From positions 1 to 64,000 of the forward strand of contig DASXUX010000011.1 of the NCBI GenBank assembly GCA_036504595.1: a stretch of 64,000 nt of DNA, in the 5' to 3' direction. Each line of letters starts with the position of its first letter. Positions within the stretch are counted from its first letter, which is position 1. The DNA comes from DASXUX01 sp036504595. GTDB taxonomy: Bacteria > Planctomycetota > SZUA-567 > H5-PLA8. The translations under genes were made by a program, and so were the position numbers. The notes beneath the pieces were generated by a model that ran no database searches, had not been told where the DNA came from, and saw nothing but the letters and a program-made list of their open reading frames with translations. Positions 37,266-46,005 of the stretch are shown one piece after another.

Positions 37266-38117
37266 TCAGCGGCCGAGGCAGCGAGTGCGGTATGGACACT
37301 GCGCGCAGCCCCAGCCTTCACGTTGAACAAACACGTCCTTCTGCACGGCGTCCCAGGTTTCGCTGGTCATCCTTTTCAGACGATCAACATCCTGCTGGCT
37401 TGCCTTGGGCTCCAACACCTGTATCGCGGGTGTCTTTGCCTTCGTGATAACGCAAAACCGTGGGATGATCCGCTTGGCGCCCAGATCACGCAGCAGCGGC
37501 ACCAGGCCGACGCTGTACAAAACCAGTTGCGGCAGGTGTTCACGAGCCTTCTCGTCATTCCATCGGGACCGGCTGGTCTTGATGTCGGTGACGATCAGGT
37601 CGGGGCCAACCAGCTCCAGCAGGTCCAGGCGCATTTCAATCGACGGGACATCCGACAGTAGATGGAAGCGGTGGGCGTGCTCGACCCCGATGATCTGGGC
37701 GGGCTGCCGCATCGCTGCGGCTGTGACGTGTTCACGATACGTCGTCAACATTCGTGTCGCCATTTCTCGGAGCGAAACAGCGTCTTCGTTCTTTGGATAA
37801 AGCACCTCGGGAGCATGAACGGTCTCGGCGCGCCACGCGCCGTCATACGTGATGGCAAGCCCCGCAACGTCCGGGATAACCTGGCCTTCAAGACGGGCCT
37901 GATGGCAAAGCTGCGCAGCGGCATGAATTGCCGAACCGAACGCCAGCGATGCTGGCACGAACTCGGCCGGTACTTGAGCGATGTAGCGATAGTGGAACTT
38001 GCGCGGGCAATCAGTGTAACACTTGATGCCCGACCATGACAAATGATCGATCTGGACGCCCGCGACAGAGGGCGGTGATGGCGGTGGTGCCGGTGCATTG
38101 ACAGAGTTGCCAATCAT
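37266..38117 (-). CDS. RecB-family PD-(D/E)XK exonuclease with Fe-S-type cysteines
   Basis: 283 aa. The start is preceded by GAGGAGAA. Motifs: SWSGIKCYTDCPRKFHYRYI (motif with one of the cluster cysteines), FGSAIHAAAQLC (His of motif I), MRLDLLELVGPDLIVTDIKTSRSRW (Asp and the DxK catalytic core), LPQLVLYS (QxxxY), and the C-terminal cysteine group GWGCAQCPYRTRC. This is the AddB/Cas4-like arrangement of 4Fe-4S exonucleases. In phages and plasmids such enzymes work with a single-strand annealing protein; the next gene upstream may be that partner. Confidence 0.82.
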   Translation of the reverse strand: MIGNSVNAPAPPPSPPSVAGVQIDHLSWSGIKCYTDCPRKFHYRYIAQVPAEFVPASLAFGSAIHAAAQLCHQARLEGQVIPDVAGLAITYDGAWRAETVHAPEVLYPKNEDAVSLREMATRMLTTYREHVTAAAMRQPAQIIGVEHAHRFHLLSDVPSIEMRLDLLELVGPDLIVTDIKTSRSRWNDEKAREHLPQLVLYSVGLVPLLRDLGAKRIIPRFCVITKAKTPAIQVLEPKASQQDVDRLKRMTSETWDAVQKDVFVQREGWGCAQCPYRTRCLGR

Positions 38118-38159
38118 GGGTTTCGGTTCTCCTCGGTTTTCGTAGGTGAAGTTGCGGAG

Positions 38160-38696
38160 CTAACGGACGTTGCTGTTCTGGCGGGACTTCAGATCGTCGA
38201 TCACCTGGCTGGCCTGCTTGACATTGAGTTGTGCAATTTCGGCAACGTTGTAGTCGGCCAAGACCGCGGCGAGATCAAGATTAAGGCTCTTCGCTATTGC
38301 CCAGATTGCTTTTTGTTGGGCAGCCGTGGCCATCGTCATTCTGCGGTTGCCGTTGCCATTCCCGTTGCCGTTTGCACGATTGCCGTTGGTACTAGTCGCA
38401 TGCCCGGTACGGACCGACGCGGCAGTCTGCTGCTGCACGGGTGGAGGAGCGAAACGGCGCTCGAACGTCGCGGCACCGGCATTACCGGTCGGCGCTGCGG
38501 GAATCTGCGCGGCGGCGATCTGCGCATCAACGGCGCTGCTCAGAAGGCCGTACAAATCGCGGATGCGCGCATGGATGACCTCGGACGTGTCGGCGTCGGA
38601 GACTTCAATCTCCATCGCCGCGCCGAACTGCTGGCTCGAAAAATCCTGGCCAGGAATGGGGGTCTTCTTGCTGATATTTGCGCTGATCTTGATCAC
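38160..38696 (-). CDS. Phage-type accessory protein, putative recombination partner
   Basis: 178 aa, GTG start preceded by AAGGAGA. N-terminal domain MIKISANISKKTPIPGQDFSSQQFGAAMEIEV, a Gly/Asn/Arg-rich linker (NGNRANGNGNGNGN), and a C-terminal domain ATAAQQKAIWAIAKSLNLDLAAVLADY...LNVKQASQVIDDL. I recall this two-domain pattern beside RecB-like nucleases in planctomycete mobile DNA, but it has no established biochemical function. It lies 42 bases upstream of the nuclease gene in the same direction, so the two are probably co-transcribed. Confidence 0.55.
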   Translation of the reverse strand: MIKISANISKKTPIPGQDFSSQQFGAAMEIEVSDADTSEVIHARIRDLYGLLSSAVDAQIAAAQIPAAPTGNAGAATFERRFAPPPVQQQTAASVRTGHATSTNGNRANGNGNGNGNRRMTMATAAQQKAIWAIAKSLNLDLAAVLADYNVAEIAQLNVKQASQVIDDLKSRQNSNVR

Positions 38697-38776
38697 GCGC
38701 TTTCTCCTTGTGAATCGATTCCATTACTCCGCGCAGCCCACGCCGGGCCAGCGCAAAAACTGCAAGTTCGTGGCGA

Positions 38777-39034
38777 TCAGCGTTGCCGCTTGGCGACGAT
38801 GATCCCGCCAATGATGAGTCCAACGGTGAGGAGCGTGCCAATCCCGAAACCCCACCCCTCGGACTTCTCGGTCTTCGTGACGGTGGCGCCTGGCCCGACA
38901 AGTAACGTCGGACTCTCCGCCCTTTGCCGCACAAAAATGGATGTCAGCAACAGAACGACGATGATGAAGCCGAGAATGAAAACCACAGCCTCATCCACAA
39001 TCCCACGCGCTCGGCGCGGGCGTAATAGATCCAT
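38777..39034 (-). CDS. Small two-helix membrane protein
   Basis: 85 aa. Two hydrophobic helices (AVVFILGFIIVVLLLTSIFV, residues about 16-35, and GFGIGTLLTVGLIIGGIIVA, about 62-81) joined by a short polar loop. The length and two helices recall phage holins or entry-exclusion proteins, but no lysis gene is adjacent. Function unknown. Confidence 0.5.
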   Translation of the reverse strand: MDLLRPRRARGIVDEAVVFILGFIIVVLLLTSIFVRQRAESPTLLVGPGATVTKTEKSEGWGFGIGTLLTVGLIIGGIIVAKRQR

Positions 39035-39426
39035 ACGGATTTCCTCGATGTAGGTGATTTTGGGAAAACTGCTTTACGTCACCGCGGCAGGGCTGTGCCT
39101 ACCAGGCAACGAGTCTCGGGACTGATAACGATCATCTGGCGCTGACCGTTCCCGCAGTGCGAATCTCACGAACTGGCCGGCTGCACCGTGTGCAGCGTGG
39201 CGCCTCCGGGCGCCTGGCGCTCCACGGACCAACTCAGAACAAAGGCAGCTTTGCAGTTCAGATGCAGGGCGGGACAGTTGGACGCGGCGCCCGGATGGCA
39301 GTGACGATCGGGCACCAATCAGCAGTTGGGTTTCTTTTCTGTCTGATACCGCCAGATGAGTTTTGGCCAGATTCAGAGCACTGGTCGGCCCAGACGAATA
39401 CTTTCGCTGCCGACCTAGCCGCCTTA
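39035..39426. other. 392-bp gap with no supported gene
   Basis: A minus-strand frame (39,074-39,574) passes through but shows no domain and overlaps the lipoprotein gene. In another minus frame short coding-like stretches (LHLNCKAAFVLSWSVERQ; QRQMIVISPETRCLVGTALPR) are separated by a stop codon, so a decayed gene is possible. No RNA gene recognised. Confidence 0.4.
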
Positions 39427-40074
39427 CTACCGCTTCTCTTTTTGCCGCTTGATCTGTTCCCGCAAACTGCCGCCACTCCATTCTACGCCGAGTTCTTCGC
39501 GCCTGCGTTGAGTGCCGTAAAGCCGGTCGGCTGCGACGAGCGTTTCCATATCCTTCGTCATCTTCTGAGTGCATGCCGCGCGAGTGACTTGCTCATAATT
39601 GGTGCCATTGAATAGTCGAATGGCGCCGGAATCAACGACAACGCTGAAGTAAATTCTCCAGCCTTCAGCACTACCGAGTGGCCGCAGTGTCAGATAATAC
39701 TCTGCAAACGTTGTCACGTCCGTGACCTGGTCGTCTTCCATCACATACGTGAATTCCTCGCTGACCTGGCGACGATTCACATCAAGAAAGGTGTTCGTTC
39801 CGGTAAGGTCTTCACGGAATTCCATCGCATGACCTTCCGAATACCAAATCCCACAGAAACTTGAGAGAACCTTCTTTCTTCTCTCTGGCTTTTGCCTTTC
39901 CCATTCTTCTCGCCTGCGCAAATTCGCTTCTCTCACTTGCTCCAGTGTTGGCGCTGGCGCTGCTGGTGGCGATGGTGCCTTTACGGGTACTTGGGGTGAT
40001 TGGCCGCAACCTACAATAAATCCAACGATCAGTACGGCAAAAACGACAGAATGTGGTAACGGTGGTGCCTTCAT
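39427..40074 (-). CDS. Putative lipoprotein, unknown function
   Basis: 215 aa from ATG 40074, preceded by GGGAGGCAG. The N-terminus has a hydrophobic stretch and a lipobox-like VGCG (cysteine near residue 23), then a proline-rich spacer and a charged helix (LEQVREANLRRREEWERQKPERRKKVL) that may form a coiled coil, followed by a compact domain with FCGIWYSEGHAMEF and YYLTLRPLG. I recognise no family. It lies between the RHH regulator and the small membrane protein, in the same direction. Confidence 0.5.
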   Translation of the reverse strand: MKAPPLPHSVVFAVLIVGFIVGCGQSPQVPVKAPSPPAAPAPTLEQVREANLRRREEWERQKPERRKKVLSSFCGIWYSEGHAMEFREDLTGTNTFLDVNRRQVSEEFTYVMEDDQVTDVTTFAEYYLTLRPLGSAEGWRIYFSVVVDSGAIRLFNGTNYEQVTRAACTQKMTKDMETLVAADRLYGTQRRREELGVEWSGGSLREQIKRQKEKR

Positions 40075-40089
40075 GTCTGCCTCCCAAAA

Positions 40090-40335
40090 CTATTTTCTGG
40101 TCGTATCCGGCCCGACTCGGTTCGCACCAGATCTCACAACAGGTGCTTTGCCTTGGATGTGCTTCATGACGATTGCCGCCAGTTCGCTATCCGGTTTCTC
40201 CAGTTGATCGGTCAGTAGCACTCTCGCGATCAAGCTGGCGGGCAGGCCACGAAAATTGCCTGCATGAAACGCTTCGAACTTTCGGATTAGCTCTGGCGAC
40301 AAACGAACGTGCAACGTGTGTGCGCTTTTGGACAT
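40090..40335 (-). CDS. Ribbon-helix-helix regulator-like protein
   Basis: 81 aa, start preceded by AAAGGAG. The N-terminal half fits a ribbon-helix-helix fold: HTLHVRLSPELIRKFEAFHAGNFRGLPASLIARVLLTDQL, with the beta strand TLHVRL and two helices. The C-terminal 30 residues are polar. Probably a DNA-binding regulator of the left arm. About 60-80 bases upstream lies a pair of AATCTTGT-like words (40,395-40,412), the same motif that flanks the att core of the neighbouring element. Confidence 0.65.
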   Translation of the reverse strand: MSKSAHTLHVRLSPELIRKFEAFHAGNFRGLPASLIARVLLTDQLEKPDSELAAIVMKHIQGKAPVVRSGANRVGPDTTRK

Positions 40336-40394
40336 CTGAACTCCTTTGGGGAACTAATGCGCTTCTAGCAGGTGGGCGCTGTCGCCGGGAGGGG

Positions 40395-40413
40395 GAATCT
40401 TGTGTAATCTTGC
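40395..40413. repeat. AATCTTGT pair, relative of the integrase arm-type sites
   Basis: AATCTTGT then AATCTTGC with starts 10 bp apart, upstream of the RHH gene. Compare the two exact pairs (11 bp apart) at 48,462-48,480 and 57,049-57,067. Confidence 0.5.
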
Positions 40414-40560
40414 GTGCTAATGTGACAAGTGATACGGTTGCATACGAACGTTCTCGATAGTCAAGTCTGCCCTGGGCTTGGCTGGTGCAGCGCCCGGTAT
40501 ATGCGGCGCTGCGGAGCCAGCGAAATCGAAACCACGACGGCTTTCGGCAGCGACCGTCCC

Positions 40561-41184
40561 TCAAGCCACGGCCGTGGCGGGCACAAACTCCGGTCCGAAG
40601 AACGACCGGAGTTCCTGCGCGATCATCCTCAGAATTTGAGAAATCCTGCCACTGCTCAACCCGAGTTTCCGGGCGCACTGGCTCTTGTTGAATCCCAGCA
40701 CGAGCATCTTCAGCAGTCGCCGTTCGCGTCGTTCCAGCCGCAAGGAAAACGCCGCCCAGTCGATTCGCGTGGCGGCTCTTACGCACGGCGATTCTCGTTC
40801 TCTTGTGCTCAGCGCCGCCGCGATGGCCATGACGTCGGACTCGGCATACTCGCCGCGTGGCGCCGAGAGTCGAAGCACATGGACCCGGCCAGCCCGGTAG
40901 CAGGCTTCGCCCAAGGCGTCCTTCGTCGAGTTCCCGTGTCGGCCAAGCACGCGCCCAGACCTGTGGCGTCGAAACGCGATCCAGGCCAGCGCGCCGGGAG
41001 TCAGCCACCGGCCACACCGTTGAGCTTTCTGCAACAAATTGACCCAACTGCTGGCGATCATTTCGGCGAGAGCTTCCTGCCAGTCGGCGAACCGTCTCGA
41101 CAGTCGGCGGACGCGGGAGAACAACTGTGGATAAATGTGCTCAAAATACGATTTGATCTTGGTCAACGAAACTTTCGGCTTCAT
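40561..41184 (-). CDS. Sigma-like helix-turn-helix phage regulator
   Basis: 207 aa from ATG 41184, preceded by AAAGGAG. N-terminal helical domain (YFEHIYPQLFSRVRRLSRRFADWQEALAEMIASSWVNLLQKAQ) resembles region 2 of sigma-like proteins found in planctomycete prophages and plasmids; the C-terminus carries a clear region 4-like helix-turn-helix (RRLLKMLVLGFNKSQCARKLGLSSGRISQILRMIAQEL). Such proteins are thought to control element genes. The frame runs another 54 codons upstream through a strong hairpin and is not used. The coding strand opposite carries long shadow frames. Confidence 0.7.
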   Translation of the reverse strand: MKPKVSLTKIKSYFEHIYPQLFSRVRRLSRRFADWQEALAEMIASSWVNLLQKAQRCGRWLTPGALAWIAFRRHRSGRVLGRHGNSTKDALGEACYRAGRVHVLRLSAPRGEYAESDVMAIAAALSTRERESPCVRAATRIDWAAFSLRLERRERRLLKMLVLGFNKSQCARKLGLSSGRISQILRMIAQELRSFFGPEFVPATAVA

Positions 41185-41326
41185 GCGTGCGGGCTCCTTT
41201 CCGATTGCGCCGGAACCACCCCGCTCGCGCTGACGACACATTGCCGGAGGCCGCTCCCGCGGCCCGGTGAATGTGATCGGGCCGCGGAAGAGGAAGTGAT
41301 TTCCGGCTGGTGATTGGAAACGAAAA

Positions 41327-41359
41327 AGGCCGCCTGCGGGAACCAATCCCGCGGCGGCC
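41327..41359 (-). terminator. Strong GC-rich hairpin upstream of the sigma-like gene
   Basis: Arms GGCCGCCTGCGGGA and TCCCGCGGCGGCC with a 5-base loop. On the minus strand it is followed by CCTTTTTCG, an intrinsic terminator form. It lies 143 bases upstream of the sigma-like start, so it would end a minus-strand transcript from the spacer or act as a leader attenuator. Confidence 0.6.
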
Positions 41360-42577
41360 GAACGTAAAGCTACGTTGAAAAGAAGTGCGTGCGCCGAGGT
41401 AATTCCACTCAGCGCATATTAACCTTGTCTCCGAAACAGCAGATTTTCTTTAGCAGCGAGCCATCGGGCAGCCCAAGGCTCGCCTGTCCTTCCATCACGC
41501 TGGTTAAAGGAGAGCAAGACCGTTGAGGCAAATGGGCGCCGGAAATCCGTGTAAAGCTCCGCCAGCGAGGCTTGACTCACTTTTTTCGCTGCTGCTTCTC
41601 GGTCGATCTACATGAGCAAAGCATTTCTAAAGAACGTCCGGCGCCGTGACGGCCTTAGCAGCCGATCTGCCGCTATTGGCATCTTCCGCGTGCCGTCCAG
41701 AGCGGAGGTATTTCCCAGTAGGACCACAGTGTTTCTCCTGATTCTTGAGTGGGGGTACTCCACGGACTTTCGTCGCTGGATAACCCAACTGTTCTTCGGC
41801 CGGAACACTTCGGCGGCCGGTTGGATGGTCTCCGGCCGCCAAAGCGTACCGAGCGCGGTGGCCCCTTCGTGAACTCGTATGATCGTACCCCTCATCCAAT
41901 GACCTGGGGGTGCAAAGCATCACCACTAACCTCCTCTACTTTACTGAGGGATTTTGAGTACGATTTTACGAAGACAACACTAACCTATGGATACTAAAGA
42001 GCTTGCATTATAGATCTGCATCGTATTGTAACTTTTGCCTTTTACGAACTTACGAACAGATGCACACTCCCTAGTGATTTGTGGACATTTGGACGGAACA
42101 TGTGGCCGCCTTGAGCGACTCGACCGCCACGAACTAGTCATAAACTTGAGCCATTTGCGCCAAAGCCCGATGCCGACATGCCCGAAAGCTCTCCACAAAC
42201 GACCACTGAATTGTGACAAGGCCCATACTGCGGCTATGTCAGCCATCTCGACCGACACAAACTACCACTGAAACCTGGCACATTTGCACCTTGGCAGCCT
42301 GCCTATCGGCATTCGGATGCCTGCCACAAAGCGCCCTAAAACTCACGCAAGTTTCACGAGTTCATACTTTGAAACTTACGCGCCTATGTCTTCCACAAAC
42401 AACCCCGATTCGATACCCTAATCTGATGTACTTTGTGGAACACAACGATGCTAGTGCGCTCCACAAACTACTCTCAATATTACCATGCTTTAAGTTGGTG
42501 AGACTTAAATACTTGCGTCACACATTGGTAGCATCAATGAAATCTGCAGCGATGCCTATTTTCGTTCATAAATGTCT
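41360..42577. other. Origin-like spacer with TCCACAAA words and degenerate long repeats
   Basis: No supported gene in about 1.2 kb; base composition is visibly AT-richer than the flanks. From 42,078 to 42,468 the word CCACAAA (or complement TTTGTGG) recurs at about 42,078 (complement), 42,192, 42,256 (as ACACAAA), 42,323, 42,392, 42,432 (complement) and 42,460. The blocks 42,191-42,210 and 42,253-42,272 match at 17 of 20 positions. CCATTTGCGCC and CACATTTGCACC also recur. TCCACA is the 3' part of a DnaA box. Reading: a decayed tandem repeat or a replication origin placed between divergent arms. Confidence 0.5.
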
Positions 42578-42607
42578 TGCCATTGCTGCTATCCATAGTG
42601 TACTATC
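42578..42607 (+). promoter_or_regulatory. Promoter-like sequence of the XRE gene
   Basis: TTGCCA at 42,578-42,583, an 18-bp spacer, TACTAT at 42,602-42,607, 28 bases before the XRE start codon. GGAG is present upstream of the ATG. Confidence 0.45.
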
Positions 42608-42634
42608 CTGTTCGGATCACCGGAGCACAATGCT

Positions 42635-42799
42635 ATGTGCGGGACAGAGATCAAATCCTTGCGTACCCAGCGCGGCTGGACCCAGCGGGAATTGGCCGAC
42701 CGTCTCGGCCTAGCGCCCAACCACGTGGCCCAGTTGGAACGTAACCAGCGGCGTGTGCGTCGAGTCGTGGAGATTGCGATCCGGGCAGTCTGTACATAG
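42635..42799 (+). CDS. Small XRE/Cro-type helix-turn-helix protein
   Basis: 54 aa. Almost the whole protein is one Cro/CI helix-turn-helix: IKSLRTQRGWTQRELADRLGLAPNHVAQLERNQRRVRRVVE, where WTQRELADRLGL is helix 2 and turn, and APNHVAQLERN the recognition helix. GGAG lies 8-10 bases upstream of ATG 42635. It is the first plus-strand gene after the repeat-bearing spacer and is well placed to repress the right arm, including the 1,029-aa gene 81 bases downstream. Confidence 0.75.
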   Translation: MCGTEIKSLRTQRGWTQRELADRLGLAPNHVAQLERNQRRVRRVVEIAIRAVCT

Positions 42800-42880
42800 G
42801 AACAAAAACGCGAGCAACCCGGCCAGGGGTCACTCGCGCCGATTGTTCGAACCCCCACCCCTACCAGGAGGAGAGTCCAC

Positions 42881-45800
42881 ATGGACACTACATCCAGTTC
42901 GTCTGTCCGTCCAGCAAATTCGTCCCAGGTACAGGCCCTGTTGCGTGAGATCGTCCGATGGGACCCACGATTCTCTACGAGCCAGTTCCATTTGCGCACC
43001 GGTACGCAGCGGCGTGTACTGGAGGGCTCTCCGCTAACCGCGGTTCGCGCTGCGGCAGAGTTGATCGTGCAATACGAGCACCTCCAGCAGCAATACGGCG
43101 GTCTGCCAATCACCGAGTTGGTCCATCTGCCCGTCGCGCCCGCCGCATTGACCATTCTCTATGCCGGGAGTTTCGATCCCGGTCGTCATCGCGACCTAGA
43201 CGAGTTCCGGCGCAGCTACATCGTCAGCGATGAGTTTCTGCAGTCGTACTCCCATTTGCGCGATCCATTTCAGCTATACCCGAACCGGTATCTTGACAGA
43301 GAGTGCCGCATCGACAGATCCGATGATGGCTATATCTGGAAATTCATCGAACGGCGGAAGTGGGTGCCAGGCGCCCTGCTTCCGGGTGAACTGACCGCTG
43401 ATGACGCTCCAGCTCTGCTGGAACTCAGCGAGGGATTTCAGCCCGAGGAAAAATCCTGGCCGGAGTTCTCAGCCGCTGCGCTCAAACGCGCGCAGATGCA
43501 GATGGACGAGATGGACCCATTTCTGCCGCGGCCGTTCGATAAAGACGGGAGCCATCCGAACAGCTGGCTGCGCCAGTGCCGCGATTCAGGCAACAACACC
43601 GTGCATGCGGATTTCCACCAGCGGCTGCGCGATCTCATGCGGCCCATCTGCCCACCTCGTGGCACTCCAGACCGTTTCGAGCGGTGCCCAGCACGCTGGG
43701 AAATGCTGGAGCCGGTTCTGCAATCCGTGGCGCTAAAACTGAAGGATTTCATGGCGCCGGTACACCTCAACACATCCACAAAGGCGGAGGCGGAAAAATT
43801 CCACGACCAGGAACGCTGGCGGCATGCCCCCGCGGTGCTGTTTGCAGCCGGGTTCGGTGCGCAGGGGTTGTTCTACCTGGCAGGGGAAATGTTCCGGAAA
43901 ACCGGAGAGCTGTTTTGGGCACAGGTCTGTGACCTCGATCCGGACACCGTGGATTCCGCCGATCCCGACAGCGAGTTCAAACGCCGACAAAAACGGCGCC
44001 AACTGGCAGAACTGATCACAAAATCCCATGCGGAGCACGGCATGCCGGTCGGCCTGGCGCTCGTCGATGCTGTCGAAGTGGGTCGGCTGTTGGAGAAAGA
44101 GCCCCTTACGGAGCCGCCGCCGTGGTTCATCAATGTGTGTATGCTCCACATCCTCAAATGTTGTCGGTTTGGCCGAAACCGAGACGGGTTGGCGTACATC
44201 GATTTCATGTACAGGACCCGTCACGGCAGGATTCCACTGGATGCAGAAACGGTGCCGCTGACGGCTCCCCGCAACAGGATGGTTCTCGAAACACTCGCGG
44301 CTGGACTCAGCATGCCGACCGGCACGAAGGGCACTCGAACAACGATCGAGCTTGCCCACTACATCGCGTGCTCGAAATTACTGCCGAGCGAGTTGCCGAG
44401 CCCCATCGAACTGCCAATCTCCATCCAGGCACCGGAGCGCGTAGTGTTCTGTCAGTCGTGTTGCGACAGCAGCCGGTATTTTTTCAAAACACAGATGGCC
44501 GTCTCCGGCATCGCGCTGTTGACCAAGTCAGGCGAGGTCAACAAAAACGCGATGCTCGACGGTGACGGCGATGCCATTGCCTACGCCTGGCCACGGCAGC
44601 CCAAAACCACCGACGACGATATTGCCGACTGGCGGCAGAGTCTGCCGGACACCGTTCCTATCGGTGTCGCTCTGGGCGACGTACTGCTGGCCGAGTTCCC
44701 GAATGTCGATGACCTCGGCCATCCCCTGGGACTACGGAACACGATCGCGCTCATCATCATCACGGAGCTGATGCGGGGGCGCATCCGGGGCTCCGAAATC
44801 GGCGCGTTGCTCGCAAAGGAATTTGCCCTGATATTCGTGCTGCCCTACGGGGCAAAAAAGGAGGAGACAACAAACAACGCAAAAACAAAATTCGCCGAGG
44901 CGCTCGCCGGGTCGTTCGTTCCTGGGATCGTCGAGATTCACGCCAATCGAATCGAGTCGGCGGTCGCGCAGCGCGCCGCCGCCACGCAGGCACAAAAACT
45001 CGGCTCCACGATTTGGGGCGAGTGCGACATCAGCACGCGGGGCGAGCACTGGCTGAACGTCAACTCGGTCGTCTCGATGTCAACATCGGGGCGAATTGCC
45101 GGACCGGGCCGGGTGCGGGAAAATGACAGCGAAATCATTTTGAAACACCCATTTCTATTCGCCAACAAACAGGGCTGTATCGTTCTCGATGTCCTGAACC
45201 GTTCGATCTCATTTTTTCTAAAACCGTTGGCGCTGGCCGTGCGAAATGACCAAGACAGCGTCCGAATGATCAAACGCATAGCCATGCTCCTGCGGCTGAT
45301 CGGACTTCGTCAGATAGAGGAGCAGAAACTGATTGATCGGGTGCGGCAGGCCCGACTGCTGGGTGGCGAACACCGGTTTCGCGCGTTGATGTCCATCGCG
45401 GCAGCCATCGGGATCTCTGAGGACATCGAAGCGTATCTATCCGCCGCGGCGAAACAGATGGTCACACAGTACGAGGCGCGGCAGGAGTTGGGTCTGGTCG
45501 ATGACAAACCGATTTTCAACCCGCGGCGATATTGGGAGACGTTGGGCGGCACAGCCCTGAACGACCTGATATGCCCCGGCAAAACGCTGCTGACGATCGA
45601 GGCGTTGGAAATCATTGTCGAGAATGAGGCCCAGCGCAAATTTCATCAGGTGCTGGCGAGTTGTGGCATCAGCGAGGGCCGGGCGAAAACGGTTTTTCTG
45701 GACCAGTTAGAGGAGGATGGCGGTGTCTGGTACCACCAGGACAGCGACGGCGCCGACATCTACGCGCTGCGCCACATTCCAAAAGAGCTGTCGAAAAAAC

Positions 45801-45970
45801 GACGTAATCGGAACGCTGTCGCGTACATTGAGGTGACCCGCGTGGGCCAACCCGCCGTCAATCCTGACGGCACGGCCTGCGTCATCCTATGCAATCCCGC
45901 GGAGAGAATTCTGAGCGGCGAGCCGCAGCCGTGGCTGCCCGAGACCAGTAAGGCGATGCGGGATCTGTAA
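42881..45970 (+). CDS. 1,029-aa orphan protein of the accessory region
   Basis: Long intact frame with a strong ribosome-binding site (CCAGGAGGAG, 8 bases before ATG). I recognise no domain. Visible features: a cysteine cluster FCQSCCDSS (about residue 525); an acidic-hydrophobic block GVALGDVLLAEFPNVDDLGHPLGLRNTIALIIITELM (about 595-630); a strand-rich part GEHWLNVNSVVSMSTSGRIAGPGRVREND (about 720-750); helical segments to the C-terminus, and near the end GVWYHQDSDGADIYALRH. No Walker A, HUH, or TOPRIM motif is obvious. It has no signal peptide or membrane helix. By position (next to an origin-like spacer, followed by a serine recombinase) it may be a replication or DNA-handling protein. Confidence 0.65.
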   Translation: MDTTSSSSVRPANSSQVQALLREIVRWDPRFSTSQFHLRTGTQRRVLEGSPLTAVRAAAELIVQYEHLQQQYGGLPITELVHLPVAPAALTILYAGSFDPGRHRDLDEFRRSYIVSDEFLQSYSHLRDPFQLYPNRYLDRECRIDRSDDGYIWKFIERRKWVPGALLPGELTADDAPALLELSEGFQPEEKSWPEFSAAALKRAQMQMDEMDPFLPRPFDKDGSHPNSWLRQCRDSGNNTVHADFHQRLRDLMRPICPPRGTPDRFERCPARWEMLEPVLQSVALKLKDFMAPVHLNTSTKAEAEKFHDQERWRHAPAVLFAAGFGAQGLFYLAGEMFRKTGELFWAQVCDLDPDTVDSADPDSEFKRRQKRRQLAELITKSHAEHGMPVGLALVDAVEVGRLLEKEPLTEPPPWFINVCMLHILKCCRFGRNRDGLAYIDFMYRTRHGRIPLDAETVPLTAPRNRMVLETLAAGLSMPTGTKGTRTTIELAHYIACSKLLPSELPSPIELPISIQAPERVVFCQSCCDSSRYFFKTQMAVSGIALLTKSGEVNKNAMLDGDGDAIAYAWPRQPKTTDDDIADWRQSLPDTVPIGVALGDVLLAEFPNVDDLGHPLGLRNTIALIIITELMRGRIRGSEIGALLAKEFALIFVLPYGAKKEETTNNAKTKFAEALAGSFVPGIVEIHANRIESAVAQRAAATQAQKLGSTIWGECDISTRGEHWLNVNSVVSMSTSGRIAGPGRVRENDSEIILKHPFLFANKQGCIVLDVLNRSISFFLKPLALAVRNDQDSVRMIKRIAMLLRLIGLRQIEEQKLIDRVRQARLLGGEHRFRALMSIAAAIGISEDIEAYLSAAAKQMVTQYEARQELGLVDDKPIFNPRRYWETLGGTALNDLICPGKTLLTIEALEIIVENEAQRKFHQVLASCGISEGRAKTVFLDQLEEDGGVWYHQDSDGADIYALRHIPKELSKKRRNRNAVAYIEVTRVGQPAVNPDGTACVILCNPAERILSGEPQPWLPETSKAMRDL

Positions 45971-46005
45971 ATCGTAACCATGTGACACGCAGAGGGAGAC
46001 CTGAG

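Noticed and set aside
40187..41047. 286- and 294-codon frames around 40.2-41.3 kb in other frames
   Set aside because: They overlap the RHH and sigma-like genes, which have domain support and ribosome-binding sites; the long frames lack both.
41608..41926. Short genes in the 41.4-42.6 kb spacer
   Set aside because: Several overlapping frames, none with a domain, a good RBS or biased composition; region reads as non-coding.
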